Assembly (NCBI GenBank): GCA_000952975.1
Contig: LM997412.1
Location: 1-64,000, forward strand
Origin: Peptoniphilus sp. ING2-D1G
GTDB taxonomy: Bacteria; Bacillota; Clostridia; Tissierellales; Peptoniphilaceae
Direction of reading: 5' to 3'
DNA: 64,000 nt
In this document: piece by piece, positions 51,637 through 62,242 of the stretch
Layout of the letters: each line of letters begins with the position of its first letter
Numbering within the stretch: position 1 is the stretch's first letter
Program-made: the position numbers and the translations under genes
The notes under the pieces: model-generated
Seen by the model: only the letters and a program-made list of their open reading frames with translations
What the model was told of the DNA's origin: nothing
Database searches by the model: none

Positions 51637-54600
51637 TTAATCCTTCTTACCATCTTCCGAATCAAAGGCGGAGGATTTTACAAGAGCCTCTGAACCGTTT
51701 ACGAAACTGTGTAGAAGTTTTCGCGGTTTATCCAGTATGCGCACCCAGCTTTCGCCTACGTTTTGGATAGGTGTAAAGTCGTGATTATAAGATGCCTCCA
51801 TCAGTTCGTAATAAGCCCAGTGTGCCTTTGTAAGGTCTATATACTCCTTGCCTAAAGCATGGCTGTCGATATAATTTTTGTCCGGCACTCTATTGAAAAT
51901 CTTATTGGTGATTTTCACCGCTTCAGCACGTGTAATTTCCTTATCGGGTTTAAAAGTACCGTCGGGGTAACCGTCAACATAGCCTGCCGTCAGAGCTCGT
52001 TCCACAGATTCATAGGCCCAGTGTGCCTTTGTAAAATCAGTGAAGTTCACCGTTCTTCCGGTCTTTTCGGAAAACTTCGAAGCTATCTTGGTAAATTCCG
52101 CACGTGTGATAGGATTGTCGCCTCGGAAAGTGCCGTCGGGATAACCGCTGATAATATCTTTATTTTCAAGGAATCCCACATAGTTCGAATACCATTGACT
52201 TTGATTTATATCGCTAAACTTGCTTTGGTACACTGCATTATTATCCAAGTTTATATAAAGAAGACGTGCAAAGATCGCCGCAACTTCTCCACGACTGATA
52301 CTGCGATCTGGGCGAAGGGTCTTATCGGTATAACCACGTACATATTGAATGTGATGGTCGTAGTTTTTGTCCTTGTCCTGTTCTTTGTACTCATATCTCA
52401 CATCAGGCACTTTAACCACACTGCCCGTGGGTACATAGACGACTTTTTCGACAACTTTTTCAATAACGGAAGGCTCACTTGGTTTTTCAGGTGTTACGGG
52501 TTTTGAACCCTTTGCAGTTTCGGTCTTGACAAACATAGGTATAGATTTAGGTTCTCCAACAAGGATTTCCTTGACCGATTTGATTTCTCCATTTATATTT
52601 TCGACCAATTCATAATTTCCCTTAGGAACTTGGGCAGAGTAAAGCCCTGCGTCTTGTCTGGTTACAGGGTAGACTATTTCAGTTCCTACAGTTCTCAAAG
52701 CGTAGGTTTTGCCATCAACTAAATTGGTTGGATCATCTTTATTGACACTTTGAATTACTATGCTTTGTTCATTTCCGCCTTGAATTACAAATCCGGCTTT
52801 GATGGTTTTTTCAGTGCCGTCTTTTAATGTCACTTTAACCTCTACTATGGAAGTATCCCCGGGATTTCCGTTTTCAGGTGCTTTACCTGTGATTTTACCG
52901 GTGTTTTTATCAATTGAATGGTTCCATTTAGCATGCTATTTACAATTTCAAAGGTAGTTCCATCGGGATAAGTTCCCACTAAATCAGACACCACATCAGA
53001 TCCGGGAGCAGTGGTTTTCATTTCGTAGTAGAACTCATAAGTTTCTTCGGGAACAAAGGTGTTTGTAACGGTAAATCCACTTGTTTGATCACCGGTAACC
53101 GCCGTTGTATATCCCTCTGCACCTTGTACTTCTTCCACCGTGTATAGATAGTTTTGCTTGGTTTCATTTTGTTTAGGAAGAGAAGTCCACTCAGCTGTTG
53201 TATTTCCATTTGTCAAAGTCTTTGCTTCGCCGACAAATTCTTTGTTTCCTATTGGAGTTCCTTGATCATCGGTAGCTTGTCTGAAAAGTTGAAGTTGTAT
53301 ATCAGGTCTGTTGGCAGTATCTCCACCTACCCAATTCTTTACAGCTGAGATGTCAATGGTTTCAGATGTAAAGGCCTTTACCGTAAAGGATGTGGCTACA
53401 AGTTCGCTTGTGCCGTCGGGATAATCCACCCTTACTATAAGATCCGTTTTTTCGCCGGGCTTTTTATCAAGAGGTACTGTTCCGGTGAGTTTACCGGTAG
53501 CTTCATCAATTGTGACGCCCCAATTTTCTGAATCACTTACGAGTATAAATTTCGTGCCTTGTGGCGGATAGTCTTGTTTAGTAGGGTTGTTGGGATCAAT
53601 GGCGATAATTTCACTAATTATTTCATCTCCTACCGCTCCGTCCTTCGGTGCATAATTCGGATTTAAAATTTGTTCGTTGGCAACAAAGGTCACAGGCACT
53701 ATGTCCTTAGATCCGTCATTATAAGTGATGGTTACATCTTTTGTGAGCTTTGTGCCCACAGGTATGCTTTGGTCGACTTTTACACTTACCTGTCCGGTTG
53801 CATTATCTATTGAAATTTCCCAACCGGGTACAGCTGTATTATCAATTGTAAAATTTTGAACATCTTTGTTATCAAAGGCCTGTTGAGTTGTTAAATCTAT
53901 AGGCGTGCTGAGAGTCGCATCTGTAGCTCCTCTTGTCACAACGAGAGCCGGATAATTGGGTTCATATTTTTCCGCATCTTTTTCAATGGCATAGGTATCA
54001 GCTAAAATCTTTGTAAATCTGTTGGGATCATTGTTGTATTCAATGTGAATTTGAATTGAAGCATTCTCTCCCACCTTTGCTGTTTCAGGAATTGTAGACA
54101 TTATATATCCTGTGGAAGGATTCAGTTTATATTCCCAACCGTCGGCGTTTGTAGCCTTTTGGCTAAGGTAACCCAAGGATACGTCATTTTGGTCGAAGAT
54201 TTCTACTACGGGATATATTCTGCCGTCAGATCTTTGAACAGTTGTCGCCACTCTTTTATAGTTGGACAGATCTGCTGAAGGAGTATCAAGATTAGTTCCT
54301 TCCTTGTCCACCAACTGGTCGACTATAGTCCAACCCTTAGCTTCATTTGCCTGTCTGTCAAATTTTGCAAAAACAGTTTTGTATTCTTCGCCATAGAGTA
54401 TGGATATATCGGCATTTTTTGTTTCTCCCGGCTTGCCGTAAAGAAGAGCATAGTCAGGTTGAGTCACAGGGGTGATGACGGTAATTCTCAAGGTCTTATA
54501 ATCGTAAACATGGGGGTTTGTTCCCTGTGTAGCTGCATCTTGGTTATCATATGTGGTCCTTACATTAACTTCAAGAACTGCTCCTGAGAGAGCTCCATCA

Positions 54601-57145
54601 GGAACCTTTCCTGAAATCACACCGGTTTCTCCATCAATTATGATGTCTGTTCCAATTGTCCATTCAGTCCCTTTACTGTCCGTGATAGTTGCTGCTGTCA
54701 AGAGATTTCCCGCTTCATCGGAAAATTCTCTTTTAATAGGTTCTACATAACCTGCCACTTGAGTCAAAGGATTCACTTCCGGGTTAACGGTATATTTATC
54801 TCCTGCATATCTCATAATATCTTTATAGGAATATTCAATATAGCTCGGGCGGGGATTGACTGTATATCGAAAAGTCTGTATATCTTTAGTGCCGTCACTA
54901 TAGGTGATTTCAGCTGCAAAAGCCGCGATATCTCCCGTATTTGCATATGGGGGAACATCTACTCGAATATCCACTCCGTAGTAATCCGCAGTTGGATCTA
55001 TAATTTCAGCCCCGCTTTGATCAATTGCATAAACTCTCCAGCCCGCAGGCAATTGATATCCGTCTTTTGAATCCGTGAAAATGGAAATATGAGTCAGTTT
55101 TGTATCATCTGCAATATTTGCAATCAATGTGGGCAGAGCCTCAGGTTGAGCGGGATTTGCTTGAATTCTCAATACATCATGAGAACCTCTTGTAATGGTG
55201 ATTACACCATCTTGATTTTGTTCTCCGAAGGGCGAATCCAGTTCATTGCCGTTGGCCAATTTCGCATAGTCACTTTCGTAATTCAACTCATACTTGGAAA
55301 CTGTAACCTTGTAAGTGGATTTAATGGTTTTATCGCCTTAGTTTAGATTTTCAATCCCGACATCAACCTGTGATGTTCCCGAGAAAGATGACACAGGCAC
55401 AAATTCAATAGCTTTTCTTCCGCCATCATCGATTATGGTATAAGTTCCTTCACCCGCTATAGTAAAAGTGTTGCCGACAAAAGCACCTGTATTCGGATCG
55501 ATTAAGGAATAGGTGAAATCTCCATACCAAGTTTCAGGGAAACCCTTAAACATATCGTCTATTCCCATATTTGAATCGTATTTATCGTTGTTGTCGGTAG
55601 TTTTTTGTGTAGTATCCATTAGACCGATTGTGCCGGCAGGTGTGGTGACGGGGCTATTATAGGTCAGAGTGATTTTTCCCACATTATAGTTTGAGTTGGG
55701 AATTCCGCCCTTAGTGTCCAAAGCCGTATAGTAAACGGGGCTCGGGTTGCCGATAAAGAGTTTGTCGGGTGTAAAGATGAAAGCACCTCTGTCGTCAATA
55801 GTCCAAGTTCCTTCATTAGGTACAGTTAAAGATCTACCTAAACTTGATAGGTCTGTAGCACTTTTTACAAAGTGAACCGTGGTTAAATCAACTATATTGG
55901 AGGACTCTTGGCCGTAATCTACAGTTACTGTTCCGGTTTGTCCGAAGTTTCCTATATTGGTAGCATCTTTAATCTTAATGGGTTGAGCTTTTTTAACCGT
56001 ACTGTATAAGTCGTATGCACGTCGTTGTATTGGTGTCCGCCTATTTCATATGCCGGTTTTATCGTACCGTAATAAATAATGTCCGTGGGATTACCATTTG
56101 CATCTCGCATAAATACGTGAGTATTGTAGTTTGCAATAACCACATCCACAGGAGGCGCATCTTTTTGTATCAACCCGGCATTCTCTTTATCGGCCTGAGT
56201 AAAATAGTTATCAGTAGGAATAAAGGAAAATTCATTTCCCGTTCCAATTGTATAGGTACCAAGTTTTACATATCCGGTATTATCATTTGTAGAAGTTCCA
56301 TCGTTGGCAGAGAATTTACCGTTGTACCCATAAAGATAATTTCCGGTTCTTCCGATGTCTTCATAAACATCTACAGAGGTCACAAGGGTACCGACGGGTA
56401 TCTGTGCATTTGTTTTTGGTTCATTTATTTTTGTGCCGTCGTTTATTTGAAAATTATAAACAGGAGTAGCCATCACGCTATTTTTTAATCCTATAAAAGC
56501 AGTGTCCATTTGACCTGCATATACCTGCTTGGTAACTTCTTCACCAATTGAAGTCATGGGCTTATTGGTGTAGGATTTTGTATTTACAGATACATAGGCA
56601 TAAGATCCATCTGACTTTAAAGCTGCCATTGGAGGAGCAATGCCTATATAATTATCTTTAGGGTCAAAGTTAAGCATGTACATACCCATATATCCCAGTC
56701 CGGTATTAAATATCCATTCTCCTTGATTGTCAAGAGCTATTTTTCCGCTGGAACCATAGAAGGGTAAGGGTTTTTCACCGAACTTATAATCAGTAATTAC
56801 TCCTTGACTGGAATACAATATTCCTGTTTCGGTAGTTCCCCACGCACTAAAGGTCGGAAAGTTTTGAAAAGGTGTACCGACTGCATTTCCCACGCTTAAA
56901 GCGAGCTGATTTGACACGCTGATTGGCTCTTCGTTGACTTTTGCTCACGGCACCGCCTGAGGGTTCGCCGGGTCGTAGGAGCCGCCGCTCCATGTGTGAA
57001 TATACACTCCCTCCGGCGTCGCAGCAAAAACCTCCCCTTGCAATAAGCTAAAGGGCATACCACTTAACAACATCAGTGTAGCAAGTGTAAGTGCAAGCGT
57101 GCGCTTAATGCTAATTTTATATTTTTCTTTCAGTTTGCGTAACAC
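51637..57145 (-). pseudogene. Large SLH-domain surface protein gene, broken by two stops and two frameshifts
   Basis: Read from GTG 57145 (behind GAGAGGAG), the gene encodes a signal peptide (KRTLALTLATLMLLSGMPFS), several beta-type repeats with YPDG/YNDG motifs like Rib/alpha-type surface repeats, a Cna-B-like domain (SAVKNWVGGDTANRPDIQLQ), a proline-rich linker, and three C-terminal SLH domains (SDINQSQWYSNYVGFL, SGYPDGTFRGDNPITRAEF, DGYPDGTFKPDKEITRAEA) that bind wall polymers. Four lesions break it: TGA at 56945-56947, a one-base loss near 55997, TAA at 55338-55340, and a one-base loss in an A-run at 52927-52929. Repaired, it would be about 1,836 aa. Confidence 0.85.
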
Positions 57146-57344
57146 GATAATTCTCCTCTCTATAGTTACATTCTTTATTTATCTACATCAAAAGTTGCTG
57201 TCATTTTCATAGGTTGTTATACCATATTACTCCATCTTTCTACTTCTTAGTTGAAAAAGATTTATTTGCTTTTGAGGTTGTAAGAACAAATATTTATAAA
57301 GTTCCACAGCATAAAAGAATTTTTATTTAACTGTATTTAAAATA

Positions 57345-57384
57345 CCCATTGTCCCTTGTATCTATCAAAGGGACAATGGGTTTT
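57345..57384. terminator. Isolated terminator-like hairpin
   Basis: CCCATTGTCCCTTG pairs with CAAAGGGACAATGGG with one bulged base, followed by TTTT. No annotated gene ends here, so it may end an unrecognised transcript or shield the surface protein promoter. Confidence 0.7.
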
Positions 57385-57580
57385 GCAACAGAATTTATGT
57401 TTTAAATGCAATTGAATTTTCGCTGAAAAAATCCTTTGATATCTTTAGTATAATAAGATTCTTAGAAGCTTGATTTTATAAATATTCAAAGGGTGTAAAA
57501 CAAATTTTTTCTATATATGTGTTTATATTTATGGTAAAAAAGTAAAAATGAAGTTTACAAATAGGAAAGGGCAATATAAA

Positions 57581-57612
57581 AATCGGCATGAGATATGATC
57601 TTCATGCCGATT
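57581..57612 (-). terminator. Terminator of the B3/B4 domain gene
   Basis: An 11-bp perfect stem AATCGGCATGA (57581-57591) with 57602-57612 and T-rich flank on the minus strand, 40 bp past the stop codon. Confidence 0.85.
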
Positions 57613-57651
57613 AAATTTCAATATGATACACAAAATAGAGATTGTTTTTTA

Positions 57652-58356
57652 TTATAATTGAATTTCGCTTTGGTCCTTGTCCAATATATGCATTGAAACA
57701 TCCGCATTCAAATATTTTTCCGCATTTTCTTTTATGAATTGAAGAGCCTCTTTTAATTCGTCAAATCTTTTCATATCCACAAGTTCCATTATCAGAAAGG
57801 CATTCTTTGTATCTTCGGTGATCATGGTTCTTTGTCCGTCTCTCCAGTTAAAGCACCTGCAGACAGCTCCCGCATCGTCTTTGTAGCAGAGTTCACCCGG
57901 ATAGGTGGGTTCGTTCCTCGTGGAGCCGATGGCATAGAATTCGTCATCGCCTTCTGTGATTGTAAGTCTCATATCTCCCACGAACTTATCGGAATCTTCC
58001 GATCCGCAGGGCATCCCGTATTTTAAAGATGCGGAGTTGTATATGTCCACAAGGGTATTTATGGACCCGACGATATTTCCGCTTTCCACTCTCTTTAAAA
58101 GAGCTTCTATGGAGCATCTTGCGCCTTTTTTGGTCTTGAATTTTTTAAAGGCTTCTCTCCAAACTGCAACTACCGGATTTTCGCTCATTTGATTTTTTAC
58201 GAGGTATTTTTCCGCTTCTTCATTTGCTGCTAAGAGCATTTTTTTGACTTCAATTGGACTGTCGTTGGAATTTTCCATGTTTTTTATCAAAAGAACGCCC
58301 AATTTTGCATCGGGGAACAACTCAAAAAAACTTTTGTCCGCTATAAATTTACTCAT
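57652..58356 (-). CDS. B3/B4 tRNA-binding domain protein
   Basis: The 234-aa protein consists of a single B3/B4 domain as found in the beta subunit of phenylalanyl-tRNA synthetase, where it edits mischarged tRNA. Recognised segments are VVAVWREAFKKFKTKKGA near residue 62, SINTLVDIYNSASLKYGMPC near 98, and GELCYKDDAGAVCRCFNWRD near 156. Free-standing versions may be trans-editing or D-amino-acid-related factors; the substrate is unknown. It follows the class V aminotransferase gene by 12 bp with AAGGAGAAAT, so the two form an operon. Confidence 0.82.
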   Translation of the reverse strand: MSKFIADKSFFELFPDAKLGVLLIKNMENSNDSPIEVKKMLLAANEEAEKYLVKNQMSENPVVAVWREAFKKFKTKKGARCSIEALLKRVESGNIVGSINTLVDIYNSASLKYGMPCGSEDSDKFVGDMRLTITEGDDEFYAIGSTRNEPTYPGELCYKDDAGAVCRCFNWRDGQRTMITEDTKNAFLIMELVDMKRFDELKEALQFIKENAEKYLNADVSMHILDKDQSEIQL

Positions 58357-58368
58357 TTTATTTCTCCT

Positions 58369-59499
58369 TCAACTTTTATATCCATCGTATAAACTGATGA
58401 AGTTTTTGTCAAGGGAATCTGTCAATTCCACACCTAATTCGGCAAATACTTCATCGAGATTTTTAAATAAAAGGACAAAATCATCATAGTCGATGTTGTT
58501 GCCCATATGTCCTATTCTGAATACTTTTTCGGTGATCTCGCCCACTCCCTTGGAGATGGCGATGTTTCTTTGTCTCATTTTTTCTAAAATGGATTCGCTC
58601 TTTATGTCCTTGGGATTTAGTACTGTAGTTACGGTATTTGAAAAATGATCCCTTGCATAGAGCTCAAATCCGCAGTTTAGAAGACACTGTCTTGTGATTC
58701 GGGCATATTTTAAGTGCAAATTTGTAAAGTCCTTTGCAAGAGCTTCATCTATAGCCTCTTCCAGTGCATAGATTAGATTTTCGTTTACGGTGTAGGGAAA
58801 GGGGGCCAAATCATTTAAGAAGTAGTTTGCAAAGTTTAAATAGTAACCGGGTATTTTAGTTTTTCGATTTTTGATTTTGTCCTTTGCTCTCTCAGACAGG
58901 GTAACCATACCGATACCTGTGGGAGCGCTCAAACATTTTTGTGAACCGCAAAGCAGAACATCCACTTTAAAATCATCAAAGTTCACATATTCTCCGCCAA
59001 CTCCTGAAACGCTGTCAACAACGGATAATATATCGTATTTATGCAGAAGATTGCAGATTTTTTTTATGTCATTGGAAATTCCCGAAGGTGTTTCGCAGTG
59101 AACCAGAGTTGCCAAGGTAAAATCGTGGTCGGTTTTCAGATATTCTTCCAATTCGCCCACATCTATTCCCCTTCTGAAATCACCTTTGTATTTAATGGCT
59201 TTTCCGCCGAAATTCTCAACAGATTCGGCAAATCCTTCACCGAAGAACCCGTTGTAGATCACAAGCACTCTTTCACCCTTTTCCATCAAAGAGCAGATGG
59301 AAGCTTCAAGAGTCATTATAGCTTCTCCCAGCATAAAAAATGTAGTGGCATGGGTATTTATGAGTTTATTGTATTTTTCTTCAACGGATTTATAGTAATC
59401 CTTGTAATTGGGGTCCAAATCGGGGTTTGTTTTAGATATGCTCATTTTAGCCAGGACTTTCTCATTTATAGAGGTGGGACCTGCACATAATATTTTCAT
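58369..59499 (-). CDS. Class V aminotransferase (alanine-glyoxylate / serine-pyruvate type)
   Basis: A 376-aa pyridoxal-phosphate enzyme of the small-molecule class V group. Motifs are LCAGPTSINEKVL at the N-terminus, ETPSGISNDIKKI near residue 140, SVSGVGGEYVNFDD near 168, and the Schiff-base lysine in CGSQKCLSAPTGIGM near 190. The start is ATG 59499; GTG 59508 lies in the AAGGTGATC ribosome binding site. A hydroxyacid dehydrogenase gene is 1.7 kb away on the other strand, so serine/glyoxylate or hydroxypyruvate metabolism is conceivable but unproven. Confidence 0.87.
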   Translation of the reverse strand: MKILCAGPTSINEKVLAKMSISKTNPDLDPNYKDYYKSVEEKYNKLINTHATTFFMLGEAIMTLEASICSLMEKGERVLVIYNGFFGEGFAESVENFGGKAIKYKGDFRRGIDVGELEEYLKTDHDFTLATLVHCETPSGISNDIKKICNLLHKYDILSVVDSVSGVGGEYVNFDDFKVDVLLCGSQKCLSAPTGIGMVTLSERAKDKIKNRKTKIPGYYLNFANYFLNDLAPFPYTVNENLIYALEEAIDEALAKDFTNLHLKYARITRQCLLNCGFELYARDHFSNTVTTVLNPKDIKSESILEKMRQRNIAISKGVGEITEKVFRIGHMGNNIDYDDFVLLFKNLDEVFAELGVELTDSLDKNFISLYDGYKS

Positions 59500-59543
59500 T
59501 TTGATCACCTTTCAATGTTGTACTGATAATTGTTTTTAAATTT

Positions 59544-61106
59544 TTATATTTTAGGTTCTATGGTATTGCTTGAAACCCAGCCGTCAAATTGTTCTTTTGT
59601 CAAGGAGTTTACAGCTGTTACTTCGCACCAGATTCTTTCAACTCCTTCGATTTTCGTGTTGTAGATATATAGTTCAGAGTCCTTTGGAAGTACTGAGGTT
59701 ATTTCCGATTCAAGAGAAGGCTCTGTTCTTAAGTTAGCCTTTTCAATGGCGATTTTTTGGTAGGTGTGAATTAAAGACTGCGCTTTTCTAATTATTTCCG
59801 CTCTGCTTTTTTCTAATTCCACATATTCTTCCGAAGTGTCGATGTTGGATGTATTTTTGGAAGAGTTGTATTTAATTATTGAGTTTTTTAAGTTTTGAGC
59901 CTTTGCCGATTCATCAATCACTGCAAGATATTGATTTAATAGGTTCAAAGCGCCTGAGTAGTCGTTGCCTTCAATGTATCTTTCAGCGTCTTGGAGTATG
60001 AGCTCTTCCAAATCCGATATTCTATTTTGAGAATTCGCATAATTGTCCTTATCCTCTGAAATTACCTGCTTATAGTTTTTGATGGCTTCTATAAACTTGC
60101 CTTGAGCCATCATTTTATTTCCCGCTTCATAAAAATCTTCGGATCTTTTCAGAGCGTGAGCCTTTTCCAGAAGAGGAGATATTTCATATTTGGGATTGTT
60201 TTTTAGATGTTCTATTAGATCTATGGCTTCTTCATATTGACCTTTTTCGAGATAGACCTTCGCTTCTTTGAAATTTCTGTTGTCTCTGTAGTCGGAATAG
60301 AAATGTATGGCGGCAAAAAGCACCACTATAGCTATTAACCCCACAATGATCGAAGTAAAGGTTTTTTTCTTGTTTGAGCCTTCATCATCTATTTTTTTAT
60401 TTATTCTCTTTTTTTCAATGATGTCCGTAGTCGGAGCGATTTTTATCATTTGAGTCTGCGTAAGAGAACTCATATTTTCTTTGTTTTTTTCATCGATGAA
60501 TCCAGAGTTGGACATCAGGTTTACAAGTTTGGCATTAATCAAGGATTCTGTTAAATTTGACAGAACAAAATCCTTGTTTCTTTTGCAATTTCGGCATTCG
60601 AAAAGATCTTTGGGATTGTAAACTCCGCAGACACATCTCCAACCATTGGGAGTATTTTCTGCATAGGTGATCAATTCGGAGCCGAAGGTGGCCTTCAACC
60701 TTTTAGATTTATTTTCAGAAATTACCGGCAAGACAAAGGGATACTCCACCTCGTTATAGGTGTGCATCCTGGAATTTTCAAGAAATACCGTGCTGATCCT
60801 AATAGTCAGAGATTTTGCATCTTCAAATTTCTGATCTATTTCTATAGGCTTTAAATAATATATTTCTCCTTCTTCTATGGAAAGTTCCTTTACATTGTAA
60901 AAGGTTGAACTACCGTTAAAAAGCCAGTTATCGAATTTATCTTTGTATTTAACCTCAAAGGTTATTTCATTTACTTGACTATCACCTAAATTTATCAAAT
61001 CAATTGCTATATTTAAATCGCTGGTCAGCTCAGCTCTTATGATTTGAAGACTGTATTTCGGATTTAAATAAAGTGTAGTGGGTAAAGTTTCAAAATTGGA
61101 GCTCAT
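59544..61106 (-). CDS. Membrane protein with zinc ribbon, TPR repeats and SH3 domain
   Basis: A 520-aa protein of unusual layout. Residues 1-150 form a beta-rich domain of unknown type; a zinc ribbon with CVCG and CRNC pairs lies near 165-182; a single transmembrane helix (IIVGLIAIVVLFAAIHFY) is near 260; TPR-like repeats follow to about 390; and an SH3b domain (KANLRTEPSLESEITSVLP to the end) closes the protein. The N-terminus is thus cytoplasmic and the C-terminal part probably outside, where SH3b domains bind cell wall. ATG 61106 has AAGGAGG 6 nt upstream. Function unknown. Confidence 0.75.
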   Translation of the reverse strand: MSSNFETLPTTLYLNPKYSLQIIRAELTSDLNIAIDLINLGDSQVNEITFEVKYKDKFDNWLFNGSSTFYNVKELSIEEGEIYYLKPIEIDQKFEDAKSLTIRISTVFLENSRMHTYNEVEYPFVLPVISENKSKRLKATFGSELITYAENTPNGWRCVCGVYNPKDLFECRNCKRNKDFVLSNLTESLINAKLVNLMSNSGFIDEKNKENMSSLTQTQMIKIAPTTDIIEKKRINKKIDDEGSNKKKTFTSIIVGLIAIVVLFAAIHFYSDYRDNRNFKEAKVYLEKGQYEEAIDLIEHLKNNPKYEISPLLEKAHALKRSEDFYEAGNKMMAQGKFIEAIKNYKQVISEDKDNYANSQNRISDLEELILQDAERYIEGNDYSGALNLLNQYLAVIDESAKAQNLKNSIIKYNSSKNTSNIDTSEEYVELEKSRAEIIRKAQSLIHTYQKIAIEKANLRTEPSLESEITSVLPKDSELYIYNTKIEGVERIWCEVTAVNSLTKEQFDGWVSSNTIEPKI

Positions 61107-61214
61107 GGCAACCTCCTTCCAAATAATTATATTATAATTAAAACACATATTCAATTATCCATTGATTTAATAAAATGGTATAGTGTATACAAGAGAAAAA
61201 AAGAGGGGGAAAGA

Positions 61215-62153
61215 ATGAAAGTTTTATTTACGGGAAATTTCAAAGAAAAAGTTATAGAAAAAATTAAAAACCTCGGATTTGATGTGGATTTAGCAACGTC
61301 TAAAATGGTTAAAGAAGGCGATTATTCCAGAGATGCGGAAATTTTGTGCGGAAGCATATTGCTCGAAAAAATGGACTTAAGGGAATTTAAAAACTTAAAA
61401 ATCATATTGACCTATTCCATAGGGGTGGACTATCTGGATCATGAATATCTAAGGGAAAGAGGCATAACTCTTTGCAACAATAAAGGTGCCTATGCTGAGC
61501 CAATAGGAGAATGGATAATTTATGATTTGATGGTGATAGACAAATTCGGAAGACAAAATATCGAAAGGCAAAGGAATAAAATCTGGAAGAGAAGAGCTGT
61601 AACCTATAATCTGTACAACAAGAAAATACTCTTCCTTGGAACGGGAGATATCGCCAAGGAAGCGGCGAAGAGACTTGCCAATTTCAAAATGGAAATCATA
61701 GGATTTAACACAAGGGGTAAAGAGACGGATTACTTCGACAGATGTGTATCCTTGGAAAACCTTGAGGAAACTCTTGCGGAAGCGGACTATGTTGTAATGG
61801 TGCTTCCTCTGACAAAAAGCACTTATAAGTTTATGGACAAGGAAAAATTTTATGCAATGAAAGAAGGAGCTGTGTTTATCAACGTGGGCAGAGGTGAAAC
61901 GGTGGATGAAAAAGCTCTGATAGAAGCGCTGAATAACAAACTGAGGGGAGCGGCACTGGATGTATTTGAAAGGGAACCTCTTCTGACGGACAGTCCCCTT
62001 TGGGAGATGGACAATGTATATATAAGTCCGCATATCGCAGATTTGTCGGAGGATTCAGAAGAAAGAGTATTATTAAATGTAATGGAAAATTTAAAGCGAA
62101 TAAACTCAGGAAAGGAATTAATCAATGTAGTTGACTTTAAAAAGGGCTATTGA
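61215..62153 (+). CDS. D-isomer-specific 2-hydroxyacid dehydrogenase
   Basis: A 312-aa NAD(P)-dependent dehydrogenase. The nucleotide motif LGTGDIAKEAAKRL is near residue 138, the catalytic Arg in INVGRGETVDEKAL near 222 and His in ISPHIADLSED near 274. It differs clearly from the dehydrogenase at 33291 and keeps a short N-terminal substrate domain. It starts behind GAGGGGGAAAG and ends before a terminator at 62184. It may reduce a 2-oxo acid such as hydroxypyruvate or pyruvate; the substrate is not clear. Confidence 0.87.
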   Translation: MKVLFTGNFKEKVIEKIKNLGFDVDLATSKMVKEGDYSRDAEILCGSILLEKMDLREFKNLKIILTYSIGVDYLDHEYLRERGITLCNNKGAYAEPIGEWIIYDLMVIDKFGRQNIERQRNKIWKRRAVTYNLYNKKILFLGTGDIAKEAAKRLANFKMEIIGFNTRGKETDYFDRCVSLENLEETLAEADYVVMVLPLTKSTYKFMDKEKFYAMKEGAVFINVGRGETVDEKALIEALNNKLRGAALDVFEREPLLTDSPLWEMDNVYISPHIADLSEDSEERVLLNVMENLKRINSGKELINVVDFKKGY

Positions 62154-62183
62154 GATACCGGATATTAAAAATTATTAAAGAAC

Positions 62184-62228
62184 AAAATCGGAGGTAGCGG
62201 ACAGTTTGTCCCTTACCTACGATTTTTT
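62184..62228. terminator. Terminator between the dehydrogenase and the symporter gene
   Basis: AAAATCGGAGGTA pairs with TACCTACGATTTT with one mismatch and an inner GGACA/TGTCC stem, followed by T6. It acts for the converging genes. Confidence 0.85.
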
Positions 62229-62242
62229 AGATTAAATAAATT

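Larger units (their letters stand above)
57146..57651. other. Intergenic region upstream of the surface protein gene
   Basis: No gene is supportable in these 506 bp. They hold two terminator-like hairpins: 57345-57384 (CCCATTGTCCCTT arms, T4 on the plus strand) and 57581-57612, which belongs to the B3/B4 gene. The surface protein promoter must lie between 57146 and 57344 but no clear hexamers stand out. The 57385-57580 interval, lying between two terminators, includes a TATAAT at about 57450 and might encode a small RNA; evidence is weak. Confidence 0.4.
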
